Assembly: GCA_001661245.1 (NCBI GenBank) | Contig: KV454017.1 | Span: forward strand, 363,061-427,060 | Source: Pachysolen tannophilus NRRL Y-2460 | Lineage: Eukaryota > Ascomycota > Pichiomycetes > Alaninales > Pachysolenaceae | Direction of reading: 5' to 3' | Length of the DNA: 64,000 nucleotides | Made by a program: the position numbers and the translations under genes | Shown: positions 12,615 through 23,300 of the stretch, piece by piece | How the letters are laid out: the number at the start of each line of letters is the position of its first letter | Numbering within the stretch: the first letter of the stretch is position 1 | The notes under the pieces: generated by a model | What the model was told of the DNA's origin: nothing | The model's input: only the letters and a program-made list of their open reading frames with translations | The model's database searches: none

Positions 12615-13129
12615 TATGATATTATAATATTATACAGCACACACAACTATTCAATAACAACAATACTAAAATAAAAAAAGATGCTAATGCTGTGAAACTT
12701 ATATATGAATTCTTTACTCCTGTTAATATTCCGTAAAATTGATCAAATAAGTGAATCTTGTTTTCCGATATGAAAATCAAAAGTTAGCAAAACAAAAGTT
12801 AAAGCTATAATTGCAAGAAAAATTTTTTCTTTAAAAACTCACAATTAACCAACTTAAATAATAACAGCAACAGAGTCACTCCGAATCAAAGAAGAGAGAG
12901 ATCAGAGACTAATATAATACTCTTTTCAATGAAATGAATTAAATTAAATTTAATATAAAAAAGATTCTCTTTCTTTAGTTAAAATCTACTTTTGTTAACA
13001 TTTACATTTAAGATAAAATTTTTTTATACAAAACAAATCTTAAACTAATTTACACTACCTTAATTTCTCAACATTAAATTCAAAACTACAAAACAACGAC
13101 GATGAGGGTTTGTTTAAATGAGGGATAGA
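12615..13129. other. PRP8 promoter / CDC23 3' region
   Basis: A 515-bp AT-rich gap between CDC23 and PRP8, read in the same direction. It contains no open frame with family features. It should hold the CDC23 terminator, on the 13129 side, and the PRP8 promoter. Confidence 0.5.
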
Positions 13130-14905
13130 CTAGGTACTGTCGTCAGTTTCTGTTCCTGCTAATCTCATTCGTGCCTCTCTTGTGATTGATCTAGCTTCTT
13201 CAATATCATGGCTGTTTCCATGGTTCAATTCAGTTGCATATTTATAAGCCAATGCCCAATTTTTTTTATTTTTTTCATAGTTAGCTAACCATAATCTTGC
13301 CTTGGAAGTTTCATCTGTCATACCTTCAATCATTTCTTCATCAAGACAAAGCTTCATATAGTAATAACAATTCTTATACTCCTTTAATTTTTCGTAGAGT
13401 TTCCCTAATTTGTATAGGATGATTGGGTCTCTTCCACCAGTGGTTTCATTATTATTATTATTGTTATTGTTGTTGTTATTAATATTATTCATACTTTGAT
13501 CTATTTGCAACGCTTTTTTATAAGTTTTAATTGATTCCCTATATTTTGTTAATTTCTCATAGCAATTACCCAAAGCTTGCCACATTCTTTTATCTAAAGG
13601 TTTTAATGAAGCTGCTTTTTGATAGTAGTATAATGAATAAAGATGCATATCTAAAAATTCATAGGCTTGACCTAAACCATACCATGCTCTATAATCTTTA
13701 TTATTAGTATCAACTGCTCTTCTATAACTTTCTATTGCCGCATGAGAATTTTTCAATTCAACAAATTCGTGTCCCATTAAAGTCCAAGCACTTAAACAAT
13801 TTTTACTTAAAGTCAATGCCCTTTTATAATACATGATTGCCTTTTCATGTTCAAATCGTAATGAATAATAATTAGCTATGATACAACATGTTTCAGGTCT
13901 AAATTTATCAATTGATGAAGCAAACTGTGCTAAAAAGGAAAGCTTTGATTTTTTTTCCATAACATATAATATATTTGAATAAGTATCCATATCATCTAAT
14001 CTTAAAGGATCGCTAATTAATATATCATCAAATATCTTTTCAGCTTTTAAATAATCTAAAGCATGATAAGAAATTAGAGCTTTTTGAATTTTTAAAAAAC
14101 TAAAATTAGGGAATATCTTTAATAAAAACTCCAAATCATTATATATTTCAAAAGATTGTTGGAAAAATTCTTGGTGTATTACAATTTTGAAAAATAATAA
14201 TATTATTTTGTTTATTCTATTTGAATTAAACTTGGAATTTTTTAAAAATTTATGATAAAAATTGAGTGCATCATCAAATGTAGATAAACTTATTATTAAT
14301 TCAGTCCAACATGACCAATTAAAAGGATATTCAATTAAAGATTGATAAAAACATTCTTGAGCCAATTCTGGATTCTTTTTTTTCAATAATATAACACCAT
14401 TTAAATATAATAAAAATGGATCTTTAAAATCTTTATATATTTCTAATTCTTTTAAAATTGTGGTGAAAATAGCATTATTACTACCAATATCTTGTTGATC
14501 TAATATATTTTCACTTTCTTCTTGTGATTTTTTCTCATTACTTAAATAAATTGAATATAATTTTAAGAAAATAGCACTTATAGATTTACAAGTCTTTAAA
14601 ACATTAGCACATCTATCAAATTCTTTACAATTAAAATAATTTTTAGCCAACGTTAATTTATCCTCATCCAATATCAGATCATAATCAATACCTCCTTCAC
14701 TATTCAAACTAGCAAGATATTTTTGATTCCTCAACTTTTGTAACTCTCTGCAATATAATGCTTTCTCTTCTATCGATTCTAATTGATATAACCCATTTAA
14801 AGCTTCTGATGACCATTTTGAAGATTGATATAAATTTAAATCTAATAATTTAGCGCTACTTTCTCTCAACAGCGTATTCAACTCAAAATATTGCTGAATA
14901 TCCAT
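13130..14905 (-). CDS. CDC23: Anaphase-promoting complex subunit Cdc23 (APC8)
   Basis: TPR subunit of the APC/C ubiquitin ligase that drives anaphase and mitotic exit. The product is 591 residues (yeast 626). The N-terminal helix ELNTLLRESSAKLLDLNLYQSSKWSSEAL is in pieces characteristic of APC8. From about residue 335 there are consecutive TPRs, including the segments CCIIANYYSLRFEHEKAIMY, LSAWTLMGHEFVELKNSHAA, YRAWYGLGQAYEFLDMHLYS and RMWQALGNCYEKLTKYRESI. An Asn run of about 12 residues (near 490) interrupts the repeat array between TPRs. The minus-strand start at 14905 gives the expected MDIQ. The neighbour at 15190 is divergent, sharing a 284-bp promoter. Confidence 0.95.
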   Translation of the reverse strand: MDIQQYFELNTLLRESSAKLLDLNLYQSSKWSSEALNGLYQLESIEEKALYCRELQKLRNQKYLASLNSEGGIDYDLILDEDKLTLAKNYFNCKEFDRCANVLKTCKSISAIFLKLYSIYLSNEKKSQEESENILDQQDIGSNNAIFTTILKELEIYKDFKDPFLLYLNGVILLKKKNPELAQECFYQSLIEYPFNWSCWTELIISLSTFDDALNFYHKFLKNSKFNSNRINKIILLFFKIVIHQEFFQQSFEIYNDLEFLLKIFPNFSFLKIQKALISYHALDYLKAEKIFDDILISDPLRLDDMDTYSNILYVMEKKSKLSFLAQFASSIDKFRPETCCIIANYYSLRFEHEKAIMYYKRALTLSKNCLSAWTLMGHEFVELKNSHAAIESYRRAVDTNNKDYRAWYGLGQAYEFLDMHLYSLYYYQKAASLKPLDKRMWQALGNCYEKLTKYRESIKTYKKALQIDQSMNNINNNNNNNNNNNETTGGRDPIILYKLGKLYEKLKEYKNCYYYMKLCLDEEMIEGMTDETSKARLWLANYEKNKKNWALAYKYATELNHGNSHDIEEARSITREARMRLAGTETDDST

Positions 14906-15189
14906 TTCAAACTATTTCAACAGATCAATACCTCTTACTCAATAAACTTATCAAACACAATTCTAAATCTTGATCTTGATCTTGTCGTCTCGTTTCTCCA
15001 ATATTTAATAGTATTTTGTTGTTTGTTTTGTTTTAAGCGCTACTGTAAACAAAAAATTTAAATTCTTTTACTACCCAAAAATGGCATCAACTTTGAATAC
15101 ATAATAATATATACTATATATATATTGGAATTGGATTTATCTAATTGGTTCTATTTTGGTTCTGTTTGGTTGACTGTGTGTACTCTGAT
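14906..15189. promoter_or_regulatory. Divergent promoter of CDC23 and the coiled-coil gene
   Basis: A 284-bp spacer between divergent genes. It includes TAAGCGC at 15034-15040 (GCGCTTA on the minus strand), a motif that recurs in the SEN1/CRN1 and HIS2/CRM1 divergent regions, and a TA-rich run near 15107-15124. Confidence 0.45.
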
Positions 15190-16296
15190 ATGTCTGAGAA
15201 TGGTTATGAGATTAAAGCTGAAACTTTGGAAACGTTAAGGCCTTCAGAGGAATTCTTGCGAACGTTGGATAAGAGTAAAGAAACAATTGATGAAATTAAT
15301 TTATTGTTCAAAAAGATATTTATCAATAAAGAAAAAGCTTCTGTAATAGAGATTAATCAACTACAACAGCGATTAGTGATAGAAAATTCGAAATTACAAT
15401 ATTTGTCAGTTGAATATAAGCAAAAATATGATTTAAATTTAAAACTATTTCGTGATTATATAAGAAAAGAGCATATTTCTGTAAATTCAGCTAGTCTTAA
15501 TAAAGTTAATAAAATGATTGTTGAATTAAATTTATTTAACGAAGAAATATTAAATATATTGCTGAGATATCCAGAAACTTTACAATTGAGTTTAAAAGAT
15601 AAAGTTGATTTAAAAAATTTTTATAATTTATATACAAATTTTTATTCAAAAGATGAAATTATTAAAAAATTGAACAATATAGAGGAAATTTCTTCAAGTT
15701 TAAATTTAGAAAATGAATATTTGAAAAAACTTGATGAATTAAAACAAATTATTGATTCTGAGAAAAAGAAAAGGTTCAAAATTTTCATTTTAAATAAATC
15801 TCTTTACTCTGTCCAAAATAAGAAATTAGAGGATTTGGATATAAAATGGTTAAAAAGATTAGAAATATTAGAACAGGAACTTAGCAAATTAGTAAGATTA
15901 AAGGAAGACATTACCAAAATTGAAAACAATGTTAGGGAACAAGAGGAAGATGATCTTATCTTGAAAGGTCTTGGTGGTGTTGATGAAGATGAAGGGGAGG
16001 GAGAAGTAGAAGAAGAAGAAAAAGAAAAAGAAGAGAATGAAGAAGACGAAGATAATGAGGAAGAACGAGAAGTAGAACAAGAAGGCGAACCAGAAGGCAA
16101 GCGTGACGAAGATGAACGAGAAAGAGAAGATGAACAAGAAGACGAAAATGACGATGCCGCAAACCATAGTGTCAATGGTGACGCAGCAGATGTAACTTCT
16201 AGAAAAAGAAAAAGGTCAGAATTGGAAGAAGAAAAAAGAGACAGTAGTACAGCAACATCGGATTTAGCAGACGAAAACATGGACACTGAAGATTAG
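15190..16296 (+). CDS. Unrecognised acidic coiled-coil protein with a C-terminal nuclear signal
   Basis: I do not recognise this 368-residue protein. The first ATG of the frame is at 15190 (MSENGYEIK); the open frame extends upstream only through a TTG. Residues 1-255 are mostly helical with leucine/isoleucine heptads (NKVNKMIVELNLFNEEILNI, WLKRLEILEQELSKLVRLKE). Residues about 258-330 are almost all Glu/Asp with Arg/Lys, followed by RKRKRSELEEEKR, a likely nuclear localisation signal, and an acidic end. This suggests a nuclear chromatin or ribosome-biogenesis factor, which is only an inference. It diverges from CDC23 and converges on the pyruvate carrier gene. Confidence 0.8.
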   Translation: MSENGYEIKAETLETLRPSEEFLRTLDKSKETIDEINLLFKKIFINKEKASVIEINQLQQRLVIENSKLQYLSVEYKQKYDLNLKLFRDYIRKEHISVNSASLNKVNKMIVELNLFNEEILNILLRYPETLQLSLKDKVDLKNFYNLYTNFYSKDEIIKKLNNIEEISSSLNLENEYLKKLDELKQIIDSEKKKRFKIFILNKSLYSVQNKKLEDLDIKWLKRLEILEQELSKLVRLKEDITKIENNVREQEEDDLILKGLGGVDEDEGEGEVEEEEKEKEENEEDEDNEEEREVEQEGEPEGKRDEDEREREDEQEDENDDAANHSVNGDAADVTSRKRKRSELEEEKRDSSTATSDLADENMDTED

Positions 16297-16539
16297 CTTT
16301 TTCATCTATAATAGAACTAAAGTTTTTTTTTTTTTTTTATCAAACTGAATTTAATATCATATCTATATATGTCCCAAAAGTCTTGCCCTTAGCAATTTGG
16401 ACCATTTTTTTTTTCGAAAGAAAAAGACACAAGTAATTATAATAAAGCATAAAAATAAAAGAAAATATAGCAATCCGAAAAAAGAGAATATTAAAAAAGT
16501 ACAATAAAAGGTTATAAAAAGAATAAAAAAAAACAAATA

Positions 16540-17345
16540 TCATACATTGGCTGTTTCTTCAGTATTACCTTCTATCAAATAATTTAAAGCTTGCATAGTA
16601 GAGTCACCTTTCACAGTTCTTCTCCAATTATAGATTCTAATTATTTGAGTACCAGCAACTGCTCCAAGGAAAAAATTAACCGAAGCCAATAAATAATTCT
16701 TGGGCTTAATGACAAATGACCATCTCGTCCACTATGAAAAATTAAAGTTAGTAAATTTTTTTCATTTGCAAAACCTATATTAAGCTTAAGCTGTTGCAAT
16801 TTTTTTTTATTTTTTATTTTTCTTGTAACTTACTATTGCGCCTGTTGCAAATAATGCCAGCTGTTGAGTTGCTGAAATTTTCTCAACAGGTCTCTGTAAA
16901 TCGTTCGCACCAGCAAAAACCAATGACCACTAAAAAATTGTATTAGTAAGAAAAAAAAATTCGTAGGACAAACTTGGTAAAGACATCTGAATTCAGGAAC
17001 AGGAACACCTGAGACACAAACATAAAGATGGAAAAAAAAAAAGGCAAAAAAAAAAGTCTTTTAGTGTGTTAGAACTCCGGTACTTTCATCATACCCTAGC
17101 TCAATTCCAACATTCCCTAACCAATTGACATCATCCGATCATAATCATGAGAACAACTTACTTTCAAAACAGGGGCCTTTCAAAAAAAAAAAAAAAAAAA
17201 GTTAGTCATTTAACTTCTTTGAAAATTTTGTAAAAATATCGGTATTAAACATTTAGCATTGTCAACTTACCCAAAAATGAACTGTTTTAGGACCAGTTTC
17301 TGAATTCAATAAACGCTTAAATCCAGATGCAAACCTCGAAGACAT
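16540..17345 (-). CDS. MPC2: Mitochondrial pyruvate carrier subunit (Mpc2/Mpc3 type), four exons
   Basis: Inner-membrane subunit that imports pyruvate as a heterodimer with Mpc1. Exons on the minus strand are 17345-17271 (MSSRFASGFKRLLNS, ending ETGPKTVHFW), 17176-17162 (15 nt, APVLK), 16929-16834 (WSLVFAGANDLQRPVEKIS) and 16731-16540 (WTRWSFVIKPKNYLLASVNF). Joined in phase 0 they give 125 residues (yeast Mpc2 is 129), aligning throughout with GPKTVHFWAPTLKW and WTRWSFVIKP. Introns are 94, 232 and 102 nt with GTAAGT donors. Branch points are GACTAAC, TACTAAT and TACTAAC. No single frame exposes the gene, so automated ORF calling would miss it. The symbol could equally be MPC3. Confidence 0.93.
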
Positions 17346-17766
17346 TGGATATATAATCAAATTAAAACTAGAGATTTTCTTCTCTATATTCTTTTTCAAA
17401 ATATTTCTTTTATTCAAATATAAATCATAAATTGATAAATGTGAAAATTTTGGAGTTTGCGGTGTTGAAGATTCCGAGAATTTCCCCGCAAAAAGTTTTA
17501 AGTGAGACCGGTCTCGGGCAAAAAAACATGGCGGAGGTTCCGCCCAAAATTAGGCGGTGATTTAGGCGGTGATTTGGACCGGAAATTTTCCCCAGAAAAA
17601 ACAAAAAACAAAAAAACATCAGCAAGTTGGTGATAGCGTTTATTTATCTAAACTAGCTTACATCTTATAAACTAGTTAGTTTAAATACAACTGTTAATTT
17701 TCAGTTATTACACATTGGCCATTCATTGGTTGAAGGGCGGTTTGTGTTATTAGATGCTTAAAGGTC
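17346..17766. promoter_or_regulatory. Divergent promoter with a GC-rich regulatory island
   Basis: A 421-bp spacer between MPC2 and the gene at 17767. It contains the perfect 12-bp palindrome GAGACCGGTCTC at 17504-17515 and two tandem copies of TTAGGCGGTGAT (17550-17561, 17562-17573). These sit in a GC-rich patch (about 17475-17595) that stands out from the AT-rich surroundings. CGG/CCG cores suggest a zinc-cluster activator, but no specific factor can be named. Confidence 0.6.
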
Positions 17767-19965
17767 ATGAGTAACAGAAATGAAGATAATGATGATGAAC
17801 GATATATAAATGAACATGATCCAAGTGATTTTCTTACAACTGATTACAATAACAATATAAGGTTTGAGATGGGACCCGATTTAGAGAGAGGTTACAAGGA
17901 AGAATTTGAAAGTTATATTGATAAGGGTGATGTCTTTGAAGAGAGTGATCATGGTTATGATGATGATGGTGGTGCGATAAGTGATGGGTTTAATGGGTGG
18001 CCAGAATTTTCTGAATGGTCAATAAAAAATAGCAATAATAGTAATGTTGATGGCGGTAATGCCAATGTTGTTAATGGCATTGGCGGTAATGGCGCTTTAT
18101 CATTTAATTCTTCGTTGCATCAAACAAACTTACCTATAATACCGTCTTTAAGTTTGAATGAGGATCCATCTCATTTTCTTAAAACACAAGAGGCAATAAT
18201 ATTGTCAGAATTGAATGAAACCATTATGAAACACTCAATAGTGTTATCAAAGGGACATGGTAGGATCAACAATATTAGAAACAAGATTTTGAATTACTTA
18301 AATCAGTTGAATGAGATTCATCAAGCAATGAATGAGATATATAACACGGAAAAATCTAATAGATTAATTATATTGAAAACTTTTGAAAATTGGGAAAATA
18401 AGAAAAAATTATTATTAGAAAAAATAAATGATATTAAAAGTGATAAAAATGAACAAGGTATAAAATTTAAAAACTTGTATACTGAATCTATATCAATAGA
18501 TGAAGAAATTAATGAATTAGAGCAAAAATTGAAAAATTTAAAATCAAAAAGATCACTAATTAGAAACGAATTACAAAATACTCAAAGTATAATTGAAAGT
18601 AGATCAAGTTCATATATCGAATCTTTACAAGTTATTGAAAATAATGAAAGAAAGGCAATTGCTAAATTATCCAGTAGTAGTAACAATGGTAATAATGAAA
18701 GTATAACCAAAATATTAGATTTGCCTAACTTGACGATACCAACAAATATTTCAACATTTCCATATTCACCTTATAACAATGATAGAAATTCGAATGTTAG
18801 TGTCTCAGCTGCAACTAGAGCCAGAGGAATTGAGAATAGTAGATTTATTGAAAGTACAAAATTAACTGATTTTTCTAAATTAAAAGCATTATTTGGTTTT
18901 AAAGATCTGGAAAATAATATAGATAATAGAATGGTTTATGATGATATCATAAACAAGGAAATAACTTCTAATATAGACCTGTCTCCAATATTAGAGTCCT
19001 TGTCAAGACAAGTAGAAGCTATTGATGATCAAATAGTAGAGCAAGAACGAACTGGGGAAAGATACCTGGAAAGTAGCATAATTTGGAACGATGCTTTTAA
19101 TAATATTTTAGAAATGGAAAAAACTATTTCTAAATCGATAAAGAATAATACCAATAATGATGACGATATTTCGAGAGTATTAATTGCTAGTTTAGAAAAT
19201 TTAGAATCCAGATATAATACGGTTGATGATTTAAACTTGCAATTTGTGAAAGATGCAATCAAGAATGAAATTATAACTATACGAAAAGCGTTGCATATAA
19301 TAACCAATGACAGTAAATATTCGATTAGTTTGGACGAAACGAATCTGGGGATAAATACTCCATCTTCGACAATTTCGTCATCATCGCTAAATCGTAATAC
19401 TTCATTTAAACTGCTGCCTCAGCTTTCAATGTCGCTTGAACAACTTGATTCAAATAAGAACAAGTTTCCACAATCATCCTTAATATCTTTGGATTCGTTA
19501 AAGATTGGGGGTAACAACAACAATGCGAAACTTGTATCTTTATCATCTTCTTCATCATCATCTCAAAATCAACAGCAGCAAAGGAGATCACTATCTTCAT
19601 CTCCCATTACTCCAGCAGGTATAAAAGTCATAAAATCTTTGAGCCAGGACAATCCACTATTTATAAGTACAAACGGTAACACTACTGGTTCTCCTCCTGC
19701 TGCAACGCTTTCAAATTCTGGACCAGCCAGTCTCATAAATAATGGCGACAATAATAGCGGTATTCAAGTTCATGAAAATAATATCACCTCAAATGTTAAT
19801 GTTCATTCTCCTAGTGGTAATGTAAGTAGACTGCCATCATTTTTTGGAAGTAAGAATATAACTTCCAATGGTAACAAGAATAAAAAAAGTTCCAAGTTCA
19901 ATTTGGATAAATATGGGATTGTAAATGAGATGGTTAGAAGCGGGAAGAATGTCAAAAAAGATTAA
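17767..19965 (+). CDS. Unrecognised coiled-coil protein with a Ser/Asn-rich tail
   Basis: I do not recognise this 732-residue protein. Residues 1-125 are acidic and Asn/Gly-rich. About 125-305 is a long helical coiled coil (SELNETIMKHSIVLSKGHGR, NELEQKLKNLKSKRSLIRNE). About 360-510 is a second helical block (SPILESLSRQVEAIDDQIVE, then DLNLQFVKDAIKNEIITIRK). The remainder is Ser/Asn-rich and probably disordered, ending with the basic segment SSKFNLDKYGIVNEMVRSGK. No membrane segment or signal peptide is seen. The architecture would suit a cytoskeletal, autophagy or polarity scaffold, but no family match is claimed. Confidence 0.8.
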   Translation: MSNRNEDNDDERYINEHDPSDFLTTDYNNNIRFEMGPDLERGYKEEFESYIDKGDVFEESDHGYDDDGGAISDGFNGWPEFSEWSIKNSNNSNVDGGNANVVNGIGGNGALSFNSSLHQTNLPIIPSLSLNEDPSHFLKTQEAIILSELNETIMKHSIVLSKGHGRINNIRNKILNYLNQLNEIHQAMNEIYNTEKSNRLIILKTFENWENKKKLLLEKINDIKSDKNEQGIKFKNLYTESISIDEEINELEQKLKNLKSKRSLIRNELQNTQSIIESRSSSYIESLQVIENNERKAIAKLSSSSNNGNNESITKILDLPNLTIPTNISTFPYSPYNNDRNSNVSVSAATRARGIENSRFIESTKLTDFSKLKALFGFKDLENNIDNRMVYDDIINKEITSNIDLSPILESLSRQVEAIDDQIVEQERTGERYLESSIIWNDAFNNILEMEKTISKSIKNNTNNDDDISRVLIASLENLESRYNTVDDLNLQFVKDAIKNEIITIRKALHIITNDSKYSISLDETNLGINTPSSTISSSSLNRNTSFKLLPQLSMSLEQLDSNKNKFPQSSLISLDSLKIGGNNNNAKLVSLSSSSSSSQNQQQQRRSLSSSPITPAGIKVIKSLSQDNPLFISTNGNTTGSPPAATLSNSGPASLINNGDNNSGIQVHENNITSNVNVHSPSGNVSRLPSFFGSKNITSNGNKNKKSSKFNLDKYGIVNEMVRSGKNVKKD

Positions 19966-20323
19966 ATAGGTTAATGAGATTCTTCATGTTCCATAATAAT
20001 CATTATGTACTTTTTTTTTTTAATAATTTATTTTGCTTGGTTTTTCGGATTCGGTGTTTCTTTCAATGATTTATCAGAAGTGTTAAATTTTATATAATTT
20101 TATAGAATATTTTTTTTTTTTTATGATTTAATCCATTACGTTTGTAGAACGAACTTTTCTAGAAATGATTACATCACAAAAGTAATTGAAGTAAAAACAA
20201 GGTTATCTTATTAAGCTGAAAAGTGTTTGAATTAAAATTAAACTAAAAGATAATATGCATATAAGTACAAAATCAAAATGTCAAAAATTAGAAAATAAAA
20301 AAAAAAAAAAAAATGCTTAAATA
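19966..20323. other. Convergent 3' spacer
   Basis: A 358-bp spacer between the 3' ends of the coiled-coil gene and SEN1. It is AT-rich with T and A tracts suited to two facing poly(A) regions. No other feature is seen. Confidence 0.5.
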
Positions 20324-23300
20324 TCACCTTCTTCGTGGGTGAGATAAATTTTTATGCTTATTTTGAGATCTATGTTGGCCACTATCCTGAACATCTGATC
20401 CTCGAGGAGGTAAAGTACCCGAAACTTTTCTTGTGGCATCGCTACTATTACCGCTTGAATGAATATTATTTTTGTATTTGTCGTAATCGTAAAGCTTTCC
20501 TATATTGTTTTTTGGGAAATACTTTTTGTTAACGCTATTATTTATTGTCTCAGAGCTAAAAGAGTCTGAATATGGATTCAAAGAATTAGCATGAAACTCC
20601 GCGTTTTGTTGATTGCTTATAGGAACCACATTTGAGTAGTTACCTGTGTAAATCATTGGGAAATTATTAGTGCTGTGATTATGCTTCATGCTCTCATTAT
20701 GTGTACGACCACTAATGTTTTGATTTCCGTTATAACTACCTTCATTCAATAATTTATTTCCCGTCGAAGTTCTTTCATTGGTTCTAAGTATTGATGACGA
20801 TACGTTGTGCAGCGCCGAATGGATGGGTGGAGGTAAAGTACCCGATTTCAGCTTTGAGACGTTTAATTGATGAAGTTGGTTCAGAGGACGTGGAGGAATA
20901 GAACCAGATATACTCAGTGATGTAGAAGAATTGGATACACGGTTATTGTTCCCATACAGGATATTTGGTGCTTGATTTGAATCCTCTTTATTGCTTGTAA
21001 TAGAAGCAGAAGAGCTGAAAGTTATCGAATGGCCCTCATCTCTCCCTATTTTTATACTATCAGGCTGAATATTTTGTTGGCCAACCACAGATTTCAGAGG
21101 AGCATTCTCTGGTCCCAGCAGCTTTGGGGGTAATTGTCCTGATGAATGCTCCAATCTTGATGAGTCGCCACTTTTCTTGTCAGAATGGGATGGATGCAGT
21201 TTAATTTCTTTGATTGTATCAGAAGAAATAACACGTCGTTTTTTATTGAAGGGAACCGTCACTCTATTTTTCAGTTTCTTTTTGGACATGTCTTCCTTCT
21301 GTAATACGTTTTTAGATAACGCTTTTGATGAATTTTCACTTTTATTCAATTGTAGATCTCGTGCATTTATGCTATATGGTGATTCTGATGAAGTCAGTGG
21401 CTTAAGCAAGCTTCGGTCAATACCAATAGTTTTCTCTATGGAGGGAGATATGCGATCTTCGTATTTAGATATCGGTGACCTTTTGGTAAAGCCTGGTGAT
21501 GCTTGGACCAAAAGACCACGGTCATTTGCATCGTTAATTAAAGACCTCCAAATTTTATTTTGAATTAACGAATTACTATTTCCCAAAATCCATAGGGACG
21601 TTCTTGCTCTAGTTAATCCAACATTCATCCGACGAACATCGGATAAAAATCCGACACCGTTCTGGTCATTACTAGCTCTAACACAGGACATGATAATAAT
21701 TTCTTTCTCCTGGCCTTGGAAACCATCAACAGTATTAAAGTCAATCTCCCTTAAAATAGTTTTACCATATTTTCTTGTGAAACAATCCTTGATCGTTCTG
21801 ACTTGCTCTTTGTAAGGAGAAATTATGCCAATTCTCCCGGTCCAATTATCATTGGAATAGCTTTCAAAGAGTTGAGAAACCAATTCTAGCGCAATCTTCG
21901 CTTCCGTTATATTGAATAAGGAACGTGTTAGAGAACTTTGTTCTTGACGACCAGTAACAATATCAAAGAACTCATATGGTTTTAAATAGTTCTGCACATG
22001 CCACGGCCTCAGATTTACTTCCGCCATATTTGGACCATCTATCAATTTGGAGTCGTAAAATTCGAAACTTGGAAACTTCGAAATATCTGGGTGCATACGA
22101 TACTGAGTGTTCAAAAGATAAACTGATTTTGGATAATTTTTCTGCATTCTAACAAACAACGATTGTTCATACTTATATGAAGCAGCAGCCTGGGACAACA
22201 CAGTTGGTGGCAACTGATTTGGATCACCTACCATTATACATTTTTTAGAACCATACCTTAATGGAATAATTGCAGACAACTCGATACATTGGGCCGCTTC
22301 GTCCACAATAACTGAATCAAATTTTATAGCCAAACTTGCTAAGAAATCATGAGCAGAACCAGATAATGTGGAACAAATAATCTGCGCTTCGGACAAAATT
22401 CTTGCTTGAATCGTTCTCCTTAAAATTTCTCTATTACGATGCGAAATTGACACTTTTTCTCTTTGTTCATCTAGTTGCTTACCCAATTCATTTTTCCTTT
22501 GAACACAGCGTTTTAATTTTTGGTTTAGTTCTTCAATACGTTCGGAAGGTATATCTGGGTTATTTCTCAATTCCTCTCTAATTCTATTCCTTTCTTGAAT
22601 ACATTCCGTGTGTTCTTGTCTAATCTTTGGATCGGCAGATAAAGTGCTATTTGATTCTCCTGCTTGTAATTCTGATTCAACCAATTCTTCCAAAGTTAAA
22701 TCTCTAACAGCCGAATTGATGGCATCAGATCTTCCTAGTCTCACAACTTTCGGATTGAAGTCCAGACCAGTGGAATCTTTTACACCTAAACGCAAACGCA
22801 AAACCAATTCATCGACTGCCGCATTAGAAGGAGCACAAACCAAAATTTTCTGAACAGCTTGTTCAGGTTTATTATTTTCGGTTACTCCTGGACGAGTTCG
22901 AGGAATATTTATACGCTGTGCGGAAGAAGGCTTAGTAGAAGACAATATATGACCAACAACACCCAAAATAGTTTTTGTTTTACCTGTACCTGGAGGGCCT
23001 TGGATTAAAGAGAATCCCTGTGAATCAGCAGCCCCTGCTATTGCCGCAGCTTGAGAATCATTAACGCCGTAAATTTGTTTCATTTTTTCCGTTTCGGACA
23101 AGTTTAGTTCTTTTGGTACATTTGGAATTGCTTTAACGATTTCATTTGATAAATCATAGTACTGTAATCCAACTAATGATGAGAATTCTCTTTCTAGTGT
23201 AATCATTTGAATTACTTTCATCCCAATCAACTCAGTTCTTGGTGTTAAAAACGATGTCAATCGATTATTTTTTATAGAAACTCTTAACGTTACATCAGAA

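Noticed and set aside
15804-16286. Ser-rich and Phe-rich frames opposite the acidic coiled-coil gene
   Set aside because: GAA/GAC repeats read backwards give Ser, Phe or Leu runs; no start context or family match.
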